A stretch of 64,000 nucleotides of DNA from Sulfuriferula nivalis (GTDB lineage: Bacteria; Pseudomonadota; Gammaproteobacteria; Burkholderiales; Sulfuriferulaceae), in contig NZ_AP021881.1 of assembly GCF_009937995.1 (NCBI RefSeq), forward strand, positions 2,356,001 through 2,420,000, in the 5' to 3' direction. Positions within the stretch are counted from its first letter, which is position 1; each line of letters begins with the position of its first letter. The notes below the pieces were generated by a model that searched no databases, was not told the DNA's origin, and saw only the letters and a list, made by a program, of their open reading frames with translations. Made by a program: the position numbers and the translations under genes. Shown here piece by piece: positions 13,232 through 31,509 of this stretch.

Positions 13232-14254
13232 ATGCGCATCAAGCCTGAACAACTCGCTGCACACCTTGCCAAGGAACTGCGGCCGTTGTACTGCATTTAT
13301 GGTGATGAACCGTTACTCATATTAGAAGCCGCCGATCAAATCCGCCACGCTGCCCGTCAACAAGGCTATAGTGAGCGCGAAACCCATCAGGTAGAAGGTC
13401 GTTATAACTGGCAGAATTTACTCAGCAGCGGAGAAAATTTATCACTCTTTGGTGACCGTCGCTTTATCGATATTCGCATCCCCTCTGGCAAACCGGGAGT
13501 GGAAGGCAGCAAAGCTTTAATCAGTTACAGCGACGCTTTACCTAACGACAGTGTGAGCTTAATCACCCTTCCCAAACTTGATCGCCAGACCACCAATAGC
13601 AAATGGTTTAATGCACTGGATCAGGCGGGAGTCGTCATTACTGTCTACCCTATTACTTTGGATCAATTGCCTCGCTGGATAGGGGAGCGCCTGGCTCGCC
13701 AGCAACAACAGGCTGATCATGACACACTGCAATTTCTCACACAGAAAGTGGAAGGTAACCTGCTCGCTGCACAACAGGAAATCAACAAATTAGGTTTGTT
13801 ATTCCCCCCGGGTCGCCTGGACTTCGCCAGCGTACGTGATGCGGTGCTGGATGTTGCCCGTTATGATGTATTCAAATTAGCCGACGCCATGCTCAACCGT
13901 GACGTTGCCCGCATTATCCGTATGCTGGAAGGTCTGCAACAAGAAGGTGAAGCACCGACACTAATATTATGGACCATCACCCGAGAGCTACGCATACTCA
14001 CTCGCCTCAAGCAGGCGCAGGAGAATGGTATACAACCCGCCAGAATAATGCGTGAAGTCGGTGTCTGGGAAAGCCGCCAAGGACTAGTAGAACGGGCATT
14101 ATCCAATGTCAAATCAGATACACTGACACGCGCCATGCATCAGGCTGCGAGCATAGACCGAATGATTAAAGGCTGGGAACAAGGCGATCCATGGGCAGCA
14201 TTACGACAGCTGGCGCTGACAGTGGCTATGCCCAAAACTGAAATGTTGTCTTAA
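13232..14254 (+). CDS. holA: DNA polymerase III subunit delta
   Basis: The 340-residue clamp-loader subunit opens the beta clamp on DNA. The AAA+-like N-terminus contains YCIYGDEPLLILEAADQIR, and the C-terminal collar domain includes LWTITRELRIL. It starts 8 bp after lptE, which supports co-transcription. Confidence 0.94.
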   Translation: MRIKPEQLAAHLAKELRPLYCIYGDEPLLILEAADQIRHAARQQGYSERETHQVEGRYNWQNLLSSGENLSLFGDRRFIDIRIPSGKPGVEGSKALISYSDALPNDSVSLITLPKLDRQTTNSKWFNALDQAGVVITVYPITLDQLPRWIGERLARQQQQADHDTLQFLTQKVEGNLLAAQQEINKLGLLFPPGRLDFASVRDAVLDVARYDVFKLADAMLNRDVARIIRMLEGLQQEGEAPTLILWTITRELRILTRLKQAQENGIQPARIMREVGVWESRQGLVERALSNVKSDTLTRAMHQAASIDRMIKGWEQGDPWAALRQLALTVAMPKTEMLS

Positions 14255-14266
14255 CTGGCTATCACC

Positions 14267-14887
14267 ATGAACCAAATAAAAACGACCAGCAATTACAGTA
14301 ACAGGCCGCTAAACCCTAAGCATTTATTCGCCAATGCTCTCCAGATCCTGCTGCCACTAAGCTTGTTACTAGCAACAGCTAACATTCATGCAGCAGAACG
14401 AGATACATACGAAAGCAATGGCATCTCTTTCTCGATTTCAGTTCGCACGCCAGACCAAATCCGAGCATTTTATACTGGCAGAGGTTTTCCAGAAGCTGCT
14501 ATAGCCGAACTCACATCTAAATGCCTGCTAACCATAGGTGTACGCAACCATCGCAAAGACATAGTCTGGATGGAACCTGCCAAATGGGAATTTACAACAA
14601 TGCATGGCACTAAGGTGTTGCGCATTAGCCGTGATGCATGGGACAAACGCTGGGCAGAACAGAATATTCCCTTGGCAAACCGCGCCACATTTGGCTGGAC
14701 CCAGTTACCGGAAAGCAGAGACCTTTATCCTGATGAAACAGCGGGCGGCAATATTGCTATCCAGCCACCCTCAGAGCCATTTACGGTAACAGCATCATTT
14801 GATACAAGCGAAGACAGAAGTGGCGCACCTGTTACATTTCAATCCGCTCCACTGACGTGTGGCACGCTATCAGGAACACAGCAATGA
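14267..14887 (+). CDS. Exported protein of unknown function
   Basis: I do not recognise this 206-residue protein. It begins with a basic region and a long hydrophobic stretch (LQILLPLSLLLATANIHA) that looks like a signal peptide cleaved near residue 42. The mature part is about 165 residues with two Cys residues (in SKCLLTIG and LTCGTL) that could form a disulfide in the periplasm. Its stop overlaps the start of the TlpA-like gene (ATGA at 14884-14887), so the two products are probably made together. The downstream thioredoxin might act on its disulfide; this is inference. Confidence 0.65.
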   Translation: MNQIKTTSNYSNRPLNPKHLFANALQILLPLSLLLATANIHAAERDTYESNGISFSISVRTPDQIRAFYTGRGFPEAAIAELTSKCLLTIGVRNHRKDIVWMEPAKWEFTTMHGTKVLRISRDAWDKRWAEQNIPLANRATFGWTQLPESRDLYPDETAGGNIAIQPPSEPFTVTASFDTSEDRSGAPVTFQSAPLTCGTLSGTQQ

Positions 14888-15417
14888 GAATAGTGCTGGC
14901 TTTGACCATATTGCTTATAAGCTGCTTGAACCCATTAACACTATGGGCGAAAGAAGATGCGAAACCACCAGCAGGTATCGTGACTCTGGATGGTCGCATT
15001 GCCCCCACATTGGCGCTTACCAATATGGATGGAGAGCTTACCAACATAAAAACTTACAAAGGCAAATGGATACTGGTGCATTTCTGGGCGACCTGGTGTG
15101 GACCGTGTCGACATGAAATGCCGACCTTGCAAGCGCTGCAACAAAGCATCACAAGATCAGATATTAAGCTGGTGCTGGTCAATACGGCAGAAACCGATGA
15201 TGAGGTGTTTGCATTCCTGCCTACAGTCGCCCCTGAGCTGAACACACTAATGGATAAAGATGGCCTGACCACACAGCGTTGGCAACCACGAGGACTTCCG
15301 TCCACCTATATCATCGATCCAGATGGCCACCTGCGCTATCTTGCATTAGGCGGCCGTGACTGGACATCAGTAGAGTACCGCAGTTTCATCAATACGTTAC
15401 CCAGCCAGCAAAAGTAA
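14884..15417 (+). CDS. TlpA/ResA-like periplasmic thiol-disulfide oxidoreductase
   Basis: The 177-residue protein has an N-terminal hydrophobic signal or anchor (LALTILLISCLNPLTLWA) and a thioredoxin fold with the redox motif WATWCGPCRHEMP and the cis-Pro segment RGLPSTYIIDPDG. It would reduce disulfides outside the cytoplasm, as TlpA/ResA proteins do in cytochrome maturation. The start is the ATG at 14884, which overlaps the stop of the preceding exported protein. Confidence 0.88.
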   Translation: MRIVLALTILLISCLNPLTLWAKEDAKPPAGIVTLDGRIAPTLALTNMDGELTNIKTYKGKWILVHFWATWCGPCRHEMPTLQALQQSITRSDIKLVLVNTAETDDEVFAFLPTVAPELNTLMDKDGLTTQRWQPRGLPSTYIIDPDGHLRYLALGGRDWTSVEYRSFINTLPSQQK

Positions 15418-15437
15418 AGCCAATATCTGACTTCAAA

Positions 15438-15986
15438 TTAGCGCTTACGCAAAAAAGGTAACATACGTGCCAGCACATCATCACGCTGAATAATCTGATG
15501 CTTGAGCGCAGCCGCCGTATGCAATGCAATTAGACCCAATAGTATATAAGCTACTGTTTCATGCAGACTTTCGGTTGTTTCGTGCAAACCATCATTTTTG
15601 ACTACAAGATCAGGCAATGAAAACAGGCCAAAAAACGATACTGCATGACCACCTGCTGACGCCATCACCCAGCCAGTGAGAGGCACAATAAACATCAATG
15701 CATATAATCCTAAATGGATGAGACCTGTAAGTTTTTGTATTGCAACGGGCGTATTAGCTGGTGCTGCCGGTACACCACTGAATAGCCGATTAATTAAACG
15801 CAATGTCACCAACAACAAAATTGATATACCTATTGAGATATGTACCGCAAACCATGATAACTGGGCTGGACTATCATCTTTCATATCAACCATAATCCAT
15901 GCGATAGGAAATGTAACCGCAATTAACAGCGCAATCAGCCAATGCAATACTATCGCAGTGGAATTATAAGAAATGGAATGCTTCAT
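15438..15986 (-). CDS. Cytochrome b561 family protein
   Basis: The 182-residue membrane protein has four hydrophobic helices. Histidines near the helix ends (IVLHWLIAL, FAVHISIG, HLGLYALM, LHTAAALKHQ) are suited to ligate two b haems. Members of this family move electrons between ubiquinol and periplasmic acceptors. A GAGGAG Shine-Dalgarno precedes the ATG. It is convergent with the TlpA-like gene with only 20 bp between. Confidence 0.9.
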   Translation of the reverse strand: MKHSISYNSTAIVLHWLIALLIAVTFPIAWIMVDMKDDSPAQLSWFAVHISIGISILLLVTLRLINRLFSGVPAAPANTPVAIQKLTGLIHLGLYALMFIVPLTGWVMASAGGHAVSFFGLFSLPDLVVKNDGLHETTESLHETVAYILLGLIALHTAAALKHQIIQRDDVLARMLPFLRKR

Positions 15987-16047
15987 AGTTATTACTCCTC
16001 AAAAAACCATTCTAACCTGTTAATCGATTTCCAAACTTAATTTCAAC

Positions 16048-17235
16048 TTAAACCGAGTTTTTAACATGCTGTCCTGTCGTACTTACCAATCCGAACAATG
16101 CTATCAGTGAGAATATGGCACCCACATAGAATGTCATTGCTGGCCCTACAAATGTCCATAATCCACCCGCAATAGCACTCGCGACCAATAACGCCACGCC
16201 ACTTACAAGATTGAAAACGCCAAATGCTGTTCCACGTAAATCTGCAGGTGCTGCATCTGCAACCAGTGCCGAGAGCAAACCTTGCGTTGCCCCCATGTGT
16301 AAACCCCATACCACAGCACCTAAACATACCAGCCAAACATTACTGGCGTTTGCCAATACCAAATCCGCTACTATGAGCAGCACCACGCCTAACACCAGCA
16401 AATGACGACGGTTTCCTGTGTCGGAATATTTACCCAATGGGTAAGCACTTGCGGCGTATACGACATTCATCACGATAAGTATCATAGGGATCCAAGTCAC
16501 AGCCAAGCCCACATTTTCGGCTCGCAACAATAAGAATGCTTCAGAAAATCGTGCCAGCGTTAACACAGCAGTAAAGCCCATCACTGCCCAAAAATGAACG
16601 GGTAAACGATACATATCAGCCGGATTTAAAGGCATACGCCGATTTGTGGCTGATGGCACAACTTCAGGCTCTTGCACGCCAAAAATAATTAACAATACAC
16701 ATATGATTGCGGGCCCAACCGCCACCCAAAATACCAGCTTAAAATTATCATGACTAACAGCCATCAATGCCATCGCCACTATTGGCCCTGCAAATGCACC
16801 CACGGTGTCCATAGACTGCCGTAAACCAAAAGCTGCACCACGTTGCTCAGGCGGTGTGATATCTGCAATTAACGCATCACGTGGCGCACCTCGTATACCT
16901 TTGCCGATACGATCAAGGAAACGGGCAGTCAAAATAGCAGTCATACCTGTCGCTAGCGGGAATAGTGGCTTGGTCAACGCCGCCATGCCATACCCCAACA
17001 AGACCAAAGGTTTACGTCGACCTATCCAGTCCGAAATCACCCCAGAAAACACTTTGGTAATTGAAGCTGTCGCTTCTGCCACACCCTCTATTAAACCTAC
17101 TGACAATACCGATGCACCCAGCACAACCACCAGATACACAGGCAGCAAGCTATGTATCATTTCCGAAGAGAAATCCATAAACAAACTGACCAGTCCTAAC
17201 GCAATAACACCTTTGGGTAACTTCACTTGTGCCAA
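16048..17235 (-). CDS. Major facilitator superfamily transporter
   Basis: The protein is about 395 residues with 12 predicted membrane segments. It has the MFS loop motif DWIGRRKPLVLLGYG between segments 2 and 3 and a second basic loop (DRIGKGIRGAPRDAL). The latter phrase is common in a group of MFS proteins related to Bcr/YfcJ-type exporters; the substrate is unknown. The upstream ATG at 17292 would overlap the start of the divergent gene. I prefer the TTG at 17235 because a perfect AGGAGG stands 7 bp before it and because this leaves 55 bp for divergent promoters. Confidence 0.85.
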   Translation of the reverse strand: MAQVKLPKGVIALGLVSLFMDFSSEMIHSLLPVYLVVVLGASVLSVGLIEGVAEATASITKVFSGVISDWIGRRKPLVLLGYGMAALTKPLFPLATGMTAILTARFLDRIGKGIRGAPRDALIADITPPEQRGAAFGLRQSMDTVGAFAGPIVAMALMAVSHDNFKLVFWVAVGPAIICVLLIIFGVQEPEVVPSATNRRMPLNPADMYRLPVHFWAVMGFTAVLTLARFSEAFLLLRAENVGLAVTWIPMILIVMNVVYAASAYPLGKYSDTGNRRHLLVLGVVLLIVADLVLANASNVWLVCLGAVVWGLHMGATQGLLSALVADAAPADLRGTAFGVFNLVSGVALLVASAIAGGLWTFVGPAMTFYVGAIFSLIALFGLVSTTGQHVKNSV

Positions 17236-17290
17236 GATATTGCCTCCTGTACTATTTTTAAATAATTTATCTAGCAGATTAACACAAGCC

Positions 17291-17578
17291 ATGACCTACC
17301 TTGAACTCATCACAGCACTTGAAGCCCGTACAGGCTATCGCTTATTACCCACACCAGACGACACCTTCCTCACTGAAGTCACACAAATGATCTACAACTG
17401 GTGCGCACTGACCAGTCCACAAGCTAAGGTAGAGCGAGCCGCTGTAGTTAATAGTCTGGGACCACTTAGACGTGAATTTATGGCCGGTATGGGATCAGCC
17501 CATGACTTTCGTAAACTCAACCAACTTATCGAGGCCATTGATGCAGAATTTGATGATGCACATAATCGCCAGGCATAA
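17291..17578 (+). CDS. Hypothetical 95-residue protein
   Basis: I do not recognise this short protein (MTYLELITALEARTGYRLLP). It is soluble, mostly helical in character and acidic at the C-terminus. It has its own terminator after the stop, which supports a real gene. It is divergent from the MFS transporter and convergent with rplS. A much longer frame upstream is antisense to the transporter and is not coding. Confidence 0.6.
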   Translation: MTYLELITALEARTGYRLLPTPDDTFLTEVTQMIYNWCALTSPQAKVERAAVVNSLGPLRREFMAGMGSAHDFRKLNQLIEAIDAEFDDAHNRQA

Positions 17579-17608
17579 AAAAAGCAGACCATAAAGATCT
17601 GCTTTTTT
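17578..17608. terminator. Bidirectional terminator between the 95-residue gene and rplS
   Basis: AAAAAAGCAGA (17578-17588) pairs with TCTGCTTTTTT (17598-17608) around a 9-nt loop. A-run and T-run on both sides allow it to end both the plus-strand gene and the rpsP-rplS operon. Confidence 0.88.
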
Positions 17609-17623
17609 AATACCAACTGTAAA

Positions 17624-17998
17624 TTAAACAGTTTTAACTTTACGTGCTGGCAACTTTTCTTTGATACGTGCAGATTTACCTGAACGATCACGCAAGTAGT
17701 ACAGTTTAGCGCGACGAACATCACCACGACGCTTAACTTCTACAGTTGCGATAAGTGGTGAATAAGTTTGGAATGTACGTTCCACACCTTCACCAGCTGA
17801 AATCTTACGTACGGTGAATGCGGAGTTCAAGCCACGGTTACGCTTAGCGATAACCACACCTTCATAAGCCTGCAAACGCTCACGTGTACCTTCTTTAACT
17901 TTTACACTAACGATAACGGTATCGCCAGGTGCAAACTCAGGAATAACCTTTGCCAAACGGGCAATTTCTTCCTGTTCCAATTGTTGTATCAAATTCAT
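17624..17998 (-). CDS. rplS: 50S ribosomal protein L19
   Basis: The 124-residue protein has the bL19 core ([32 protein letters not shown]) and lies at the 30S-50S interface. AGGAG precedes the ATG. It is the last gene of the rpsP-rimM-trmD-rplS operon and ends at a terminator. Confidence 0.97.
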   Translation of the reverse strand: MNLIQQLEQEEIARLAKVIPEFAPGDTVIVSVKVKEGTRERLQAYEGVVIAKRNRGLNSAFTVRKISAGEGVERTFQTYSPLIATVEVKRRGDVRRAKLYYLRDRSGKSARIKEKLPARKVKTV

Positions 17999-18079
17999 CG
18001 CGTACTCCTAAAATTAAATTGAGGTCTTAGACCTTACTGCACGGAGCAAGCCGCCGCTTGACGTACAGGGTTTGTTGTT

Positions 18080-18100
18080 ACCAGATTAAACTAATCTGGT
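18080..18100. other. Hairpin between trmD and rplS
   Basis: ACCAGATTA (18080-18088) and TAATCTGGT (18092-18100) form a perfect 9-bp stem with a 3-nt loop that includes the trmD stop codon. There is no T-run on the operon strand. It looks like an mRNA structure rather than a terminator and could uncouple L19 synthesis from TrmD synthesis; this is inference. Confidence 0.5.
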
Positions 18101-18849
18101 GTATTTTCTTGCTGGCCTAACGCCAACAAGTCAATTTCTGCCTGGCTGATACCCCGCCTTGCTAATAAATCTGGGCGACTTTTTTGTGTCGCCAACAATG
18201 ACTGCTGCAATCGCCAGCGCTGTATCTTGGCATGATTACCGCCGAGTAACACAGCTGGCACAGACACGCCTTTATACACTTCTGGTCGCGTATAATGCGG
18301 ATAATCAAGCAATCCATTCACGAATGAATCTTGTATCGCAGAATCCGCATCACCTAATACACCAGGCAGTTGCCGCACTATCGCATCAATAACGACCATC
18401 GCAGCTAATTCACCACCCGACAGCACATAATCGCCGATGGAAATCGCCTCATCTACCCGGCTATCGAGTAAACGCTGATCTACACCTTCGTAACGCCCAG
18501 CCAGAAAAATCAGACCTGGACGTGCCGCTAATTCCATCACCAATGCATGGTCTAAGGTACGACCCTGCGGCGATAAATAAATCACATGTGGCTCAACACC
18601 ACACTCACGCTGCCGAGCTTCTGCGGCATCCAGAGCAGCATCTAACGGCTCTGCCAACATCACCATACCTGGACCACCACCATATGGCCTGTCGTCCACT
18701 GTGCGATGATTATCACTGGTAAAATCTCGCGGATTCCACACTTGCAGATGAGCATGTTGCCGTGCAAATGCTCGGCTACTGATACCGAATTCACTAATCG
18801 CCGCAAACATTTGTGGGAATAAACTCACCACATCAATTTGCAAAGGCAT
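18091..18849 (-). CDS. trmD: tRNA (guanine-N1)-methyltransferase
   Basis: TrmD methylates G37 of tRNAs with a G at position 36, which prevents frameshifting. The 252-residue protein has the SPOUT knot segments [22 protein letters not shown] and [11 protein letters not shown]. The ATG at 18849 ([12 protein letters not shown]) shares one base with the rimM stop, so the two are coupled. A GTG/ATG-containing extension to 18867 is possible but not conserved. Confidence 0.96.
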   Translation of the reverse strand: MPLQIDVVSLFPQMFAAISEFGISSRAFARQHAHLQVWNPRDFTSDNHRTVDDRPYGGGPGMVMLAEPLDAALDAAEARQRECGVEPHVIYLSPQGRTLDHALVMELAARPGLIFLAGRYEGVDQRLLDSRVDEAISIGDYVLSGGELAAMVVIDAIVRQLPGVLGDADSAIQDSFVNGLLDYPHYTRPEVYKGVSVPAVLLGGNHAKIQRWRLQQSLLATQKSRPDLLARRGISQAEIDLLALGQQENTPD

Positions 18850-19358
18850 TAGTAATCCAGCTCCCAATCCACAGTAATCAATTTCGTAGCCAAGTCTACT
18901 TGTTGCACAACTTTACCTACAAAAGGGATTAAATATTCACGCACGCCCTGCACAACCATCACATCATGCGCACCAGCTTCAAGCAACTGCACAACTTCTC
19001 CAAATGCCTCGCCACGTAAATTAACTACGGACAAACCAATCAAATCAGTCCAGTAATACTCATTTTCTGCTGGTTCAGGCAATGAATCAGCTGGAACAGC
19101 TATTTCACAGCCTTTTAAAGCTAGCGCCTGATCTCGATCACTAACACCTACCAATTCAGCAACTAGACTATTAGTATGCAATTTAGCATTGGCAACTTGA
19201 TATAGCTGCCAGTCATTGCCTCGTTTAACATACCATTCAGCGTAATCAGCCAATGTATCTGCATTTTCGGTGAAAGTCTGAATTTTCATCCAGCCCTTAA
19301 CACCATATGGGATCGCTACGCGCCCCATAATCACCAAGTTATCCAGCGACTTTTGCAC
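18849..19358 (-). CDS. rimM: Ribosome maturation factor RimM
   Basis: The 169-residue protein has the N-terminal RimM domain ([21 protein letters not shown]) and a C-terminal PRC-barrel ([26 protein letters not shown]). RimM helps mature the head of the 30S subunit and binds S19. Its start at 19358 overlaps the end of rpsP by 20 bp; the ATG at 19328 is an alternative that would remove the overlap. Confidence 0.94.
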   Translation of the reverse strand: MQKSLDNLVIMGRVAIPYGVKGWMKIQTFTENADTLADYAEWYVKRGNDWQLYQVANAKLHTNSLVAELVGVSDRDQALALKGCEIAVPADSLPEPAENEYYWTDLIGLSVVNLRGEAFGEVVQLLEAGAHDVMVVQGVREYLIPFVGKVVQQVDLATKLITVDWELDY

Positions 19359-19593
19359 TTTCAGTCTTAACTAATTTAGCAACTGCATCGCTAATTTGTG
19401 CGCCCTGAGAAACCCAATGAGCAACACGCTCCAAACTCAAACGCAAACCTTCTACACCTTCTTTAGCCAGCGGATTGTAAAAACCAACGCGCTCAATGAA
19501 GCGGCCATCACGACGATTGCGTGAATCAGCAACAACTACATTATAGAAAGGGCGGTTTTTCGCGCCACCACGTGCAAGACGAATAATAACCAT
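19339..19593 (-). CDS. rpsP: 30S ribosomal protein S16
   Basis: The 84-residue protein begins [20 protein letters not shown], typical of bS16. It is the first gene of the operon, with a near-consensus promoter about 40 bp upstream. Confidence 0.97.
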   Translation of the reverse strand: MVIIRLARGGAKNRPFYNVVVADSRNRRDGRFIERVGFYNPLAKEGVEGLRLSLERVAHWVSQGAQISDAVAKLVKTESAKVAG

Positions 19594-19628
19594 CGTGAGT
19601 GCCTAACCAATTGAATTAAAAGAGCGCG

Positions 19629-19657
19629 ATTATATGATAAAACGGCTTGCTTGACAA
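19629..19657 (-). promoter_or_regulatory. Sigma-70 promoter of rpsP-rimM-trmD-rplS
   Basis: On the minus strand TTGTCA (19657-19652) and a perfect TATAAT (19634-19629) are spaced by exactly 17 bp. The predicted transcript begins about 30 bp before the rpsP start codon. Confidence 0.8.
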
Positions 19658-19762
19658 GTTAGCCATGAAGCTTATCCTCAAATGCAACATAATAAATATT
19701 TTTGACCATTACCGTCTCATCCCTTATCCTTAGACCTCTTATCTCTTTGTATTATTACCACC

Positions 19763-20563
19763 ATGTCAGTTAGCATTAAATCCCCCGCAGATATTGAAAA
19801 AATGCGTGTTGCAGGTCGCCTTGGTTCAGAGGTGCTTGATTTTATTACACCCTATGTCGTTCCAGGTGTTACCACTGACCAGCTGGATAAGCTATGCCAT
19901 GACTATATGGTAGACGTACAGCATACTATTCCTGCACCATTAAACTATGCGCCTGGTGGCCATACGCCTTATCCTAAATCGATTTGCACCTCTATCAATC
20001 AACAAATTTGCCACGGCGTGCCAGGTGACAAGCAGCTTAAAGATGGAGACATCGTCAATATTGACGTGACCGTGATTAAAGATGGCTGGCATGGTGATAC
20101 CAGCCGTATGTTTTATGTAGGTGAACCAGTCGCCTATGCCAAACGTTTGTGTGAAATCACTTACCAAGCTATGTGGCACGGCATTGCAATGGTGCGGCCA
20201 GGAGCAACTTTAGGCGACATCGGTCAAACCATACAAAAATTTGCTGAAGGACAAGGATACAGCGTAGTACGTGAATTTTGTGGACATGGTATCGGTCAGA
20301 AATTTCATGAAGAACCACAAGTATTACATTATGGTCGTGCAGGCACAGGTCTGAAACTAGCACCAGGTATGATATTTACCATAGAACCTATGATTAACGC
20401 AGGCAAACGCGATATTCGCCAACTGAATGATGGCTGGACTATAGTCACTAAAGATCGCAGTCTGTCAGCGCAATGGGAACACACGGTTTTAGTCACAGAA
20501 ACTGGTTATGAAGTATTGACCGTTTCTGCTGGCACACCACCCACACCCGATTTCGTCAAATAA
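19763..20563 (+). CDS. map: Methionine aminopeptidase, type I
   Basis: This enzyme removes the initiator methionine from nascent proteins. The 266-residue protein has the metal-binding residues in GDIVNIDVTVIKDGWHGDTSR, the FCGHGIGQKFHEEP His-containing segment and the FTIEPMI Glu motif. It is divergent from rpsP; glnD begins 3 bp after its stop codon. Confidence 0.96.
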   Translation: MSVSIKSPADIEKMRVAGRLGSEVLDFITPYVVPGVTTDQLDKLCHDYMVDVQHTIPAPLNYAPGGHTPYPKSICTSINQQICHGVPGDKQLKDGDIVNIDVTVIKDGWHGDTSRMFYVGEPVAYAKRLCEITYQAMWHGIAMVRPGATLGDIGQTIQKFAEGQGYSVVREFCGHGIGQKFHEEPQVLHYGRAGTGLKLAPGMIFTIEPMINAGKRDIRQLNDGWTIVTKDRSLSAQWEHTVLVTETGYEVLTVSAGTPPTPDFVK

Positions 20564-20566
20564 TCT

Positions 20567-23127
20567 ATGCCCGCCACGATCACCACACTTGTTCCCAAGT
20601 GGCGGAAACGACTTATCGCTGGGCGCGACCACATCAAGCAACTGTTCTTCAAGGGCAAGCATACTCACGCAATATTAACACTCAATAAACAGCTCATAGA
20701 TGTTCTGCTAATTGAAATCTGGCAAACACTGAATCTGCCTGAGAAAGCTGCACTCATCGCGGTTGGCGGATATGGTCGTGGTGAGCTATATCCTTACTCT
20801 GATGTCGATTTACTTATTTTATTAGATCATCCTGCGAAGCCCGCAGAAGAGCAAGCCCTGACACAACTTATTGGGATATTTTGGGATATTGGTCTGGAGG
20901 TAGGCACAAGCGTACGCACTCTGGATGAATGCATAGTCGCCGCAAAGGACGACATTACCATTCTGACCAATCTGCTTGAGTCTCGCTTCCTTGCTGGCAA
21001 TCACGTCACCTTCACACACTTCAAACAACAGTATCAACAACTATTTGATCCACGCAGTTTCTTTGAAGGGAAATTGCTCGAGCAAAATCAGCGTCACGCA
21101 CGCTACAATGACAGCGCCTATCAACTTGAACCCAATATCAAAGAAAGTCCCGGCGGCTTAAGGGATTTGCATAATTTACGCTGGTTAGCGATTGCCGCAG
21201 GAATTGGCAGCAAATGGACAGATTTGGTACATGCAGGTTTGCTCAGCCATACTGAACTACGTCAAATTCAAAATCTTGCCCGTTTTTTAGCCGAGTTGAG
21301 AGTACGCTTACATTATTTAGCAGGTCGACGTGAAGATCGACTCCTGTTTGATTTTCAGCATAGTTTAGCTGGGCAATACCAGATAGTCTCGACTAGCACC
21401 CGACGTGCCAGCGAATTGCTAATGCAGCGCTATTACCGCAATGTTAAAGCCTTGGCTCAACTGCGTGACATTTTATTGCCTAATTTACGCGCGTGCATCG
21501 TTGCCAGCCCACCCAACAGCACCCCACTGAATCCCCGCTTCAACAATAACAATCAACTACTTTGCGCAGTTGACCAATCCGTATTTGAACGTGACCCAAG
21601 CGCTATTTTCGAGTGCTTTTTGTTACTCGAACATCACCACGAACTCAGGGGAATGAGCGCGCCTACCTTGCGCAGCCTTTGGCGCGCAAGCAAGCATATT
21701 AATGATGCATTTCGTCGCAATCCAGTACATCAAGCGCAATTCATGGAGATACTGCGTTCCCCATCAGGCGTTACACGCGCCCTACGCAACATGAACCACT
21801 ACGGCATACTGGGACGCTACATTCCGGCTTTCGGGCGCATTGTTGGTCAAATGCAGCACGACCTCTATCACATCTACACTGTAGACGAGCACACATTAGC
21901 CGTATTACGCAATTTACGCCGACTTACCATAGCCGAACTGGCTCATGAGCATCCACTGGCCAGCCGCCTTATGGCTACCTTTGAACGTCCTGAAGTACTT
22001 TACCTTAGCGCGTTATTTCACGACATTGCTAAAGGTCGGGGTGGTGATCACGCTATATTAGGCATGGTAGATGCGCGCAAATTTTGTCACTTGCACCAAT
22101 TACCACCTGAAGATACAGAACTCATTGTATGGCTGGTAGGTGAGCATCTGAATTTATCGGCTACTGCGCAAAAACAGGATTTGTCAGATCCAGAGGTTAT
22201 CGCACACTTTACCGCTCACATCCCGGATGAGCGGCATCTTGTCGCATTATATTTACTTACTAACTGCGACATACGTGGCACCAGCCCCAAGGTATGGAAT
22301 GCATGGAAAGCCAAATTACTGGCTGATTTATTCTACGCCAGCCAGCGCCTGCTACGAGGCGACACCATTACAGGCAACCCTCTATCGAGCACACAACAAC
22401 AAGCCGCCGATTTATTACGTTTATATGGCTTGCGCCCTCACATTGAAGATCCATTATGGTCACAACTCACCGACACATACTTTCTTCGCCACGATGCAAA
22501 AGAAGTTGCCTGGCACACTCGACAACTCTGGCACTGTGTAGACACTAAAACCGCCATAGTACGTGCGCGTTTAAGTCCTTTGGGCGAAGGCATACAGGTC
22601 ATGATTTACGCGCCAGATGAAGACAGCTTATTTGCTCAAATTTGTGGTTTTTTTGAAGATGTGAACTACACCATTGTTGATGCTAAAATCCACACCGCAC
22701 GTAATGGCTATGTGTTGGATAGTTTTGTCATCCTAGATAAACATCAGCGCAGCATGCCTTACCGTGACTTTCTCAGTTATATTGAACACGAACTGGCCAA
22801 GCGACTGAACGCCAAAACACCATTAAAGCAATCCACTCGTGGGCGCATTAGCCGCCATCTTAAGCACTTCCCCATCATGCCAGAAGTCAGTTTACGCGCT
22901 GATGAAAATAACAAATTTTTCCTGCTTAATCTAGTCGCAGGTGACAGACCTGGCCTGCTATTTGCCATTGCCCAAGTGCTATATCAACATCAAGTAAGTG
23001 TTTACACAGCTAAAATCAGCACCCTTGGTGAACGCGCCGAAGACACTTTCACCTTGCACAGCAATTCACTAAATCAGATACAGCAACGAATTCGACTGGA
23101 AACTGATTTAATGAAAGTTTTAAATAT

Positions 23128-23131
<4 letters not shown>
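20567..23131 (+). CDS. glnD: Bifunctional PII uridylyltransferase/uridylyl-removing enzyme
   Basis: GlnD senses glutamine and modifies PII proteins, setting nitrogen control. The 854-residue protein has, in order, a nucleotidyltransferase domain ([20 protein letters not shown] near residue 66), an HD domain for removal of UMP ([17 protein letters not shown] near residue 484) and two C-terminal ACT domains (about residues 680-760 and 785-854). All catalytic motifs are intact. The map-glnD order is conserved in betaproteobacteria. Its stop overlaps the convergent galU stop. Confidence 0.96.
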
Positions 23132-27143
<4,012 letters not shown>

Positions 27144-27147
<4 letters not shown>

Positions 27148-27482
27148 CTTGTCGTTCCGTGGCTAGTATCTGCGATGGGGGTATTAAGAATTGTCGAACT
27201 TGGCGGTGGTGGCGCATCCAGGATCTGATAAAAAATCTCGTTTTTGCGCACCATACCTAATTCATTACGGGCTCGCTCTTCAATTGCACCCAAGCCCTGT
27301 TTTAAATCACGCACTTCCGCATACATCGCGGCATTACGTGCGGTTAATTTAGCGTTAATCTGTTGCTGTTGTAACAGTTGTTGTTGCGTATCCCATACTT
27401 GCAACCAACTTCCTTTTCCCAGCCAAAGCGGATACTGCACCAGCAATAACAAGCCCAGTAATATGCCTGTCAACGTACGCAT
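27144..27482 (-). CDS. ftsB: Cell division protein FtsB
   Basis: This small bitopic membrane protein of about 112 residues is part of the FtsQLB divisome complex. One membrane helix ([18 protein letters not shown]) is followed by a coiled coil ([18 protein letters not shown]) and the conserved [17 protein letters not shown]. The ATG at 27482 is preferred over the GTG one codon before. It follows eno, its usual partner. Confidence 0.92.
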
Positions 27483-27504
27483 CACGCTTGGCCTTTAAAG
27501 AAAA

Positions 27505-28806
<1,302 letters not shown>

Positions 28807-28824
28807 TTACTGGCTAACCTATGG

Positions 28825-31328
<2,504 letters not shown>

Positions 31329-31509
31329 CTAAAGCGCAAGCACAGACAATTAGCTAGCAGAGATAAATCCGCTCAATTCCTGCATTCCCCTACCAGTCTC
31401 AGGGTAAAACCTTTGTTTCACAATGAATTAACCGAAAACTGAACGAATTCACAAATCATTTCCAGATTAATTAAAGCACCGCGATCGAACTCGAATCTTG
31501 TACAGCTTT

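Noticed and set aside
16805-17290. A long plus-strand frame leading into the 95-residue gene.
   Set aside because: It is antisense to the MFS transporter and shows no protein-like character; only the part from ATG 17291 is supported.
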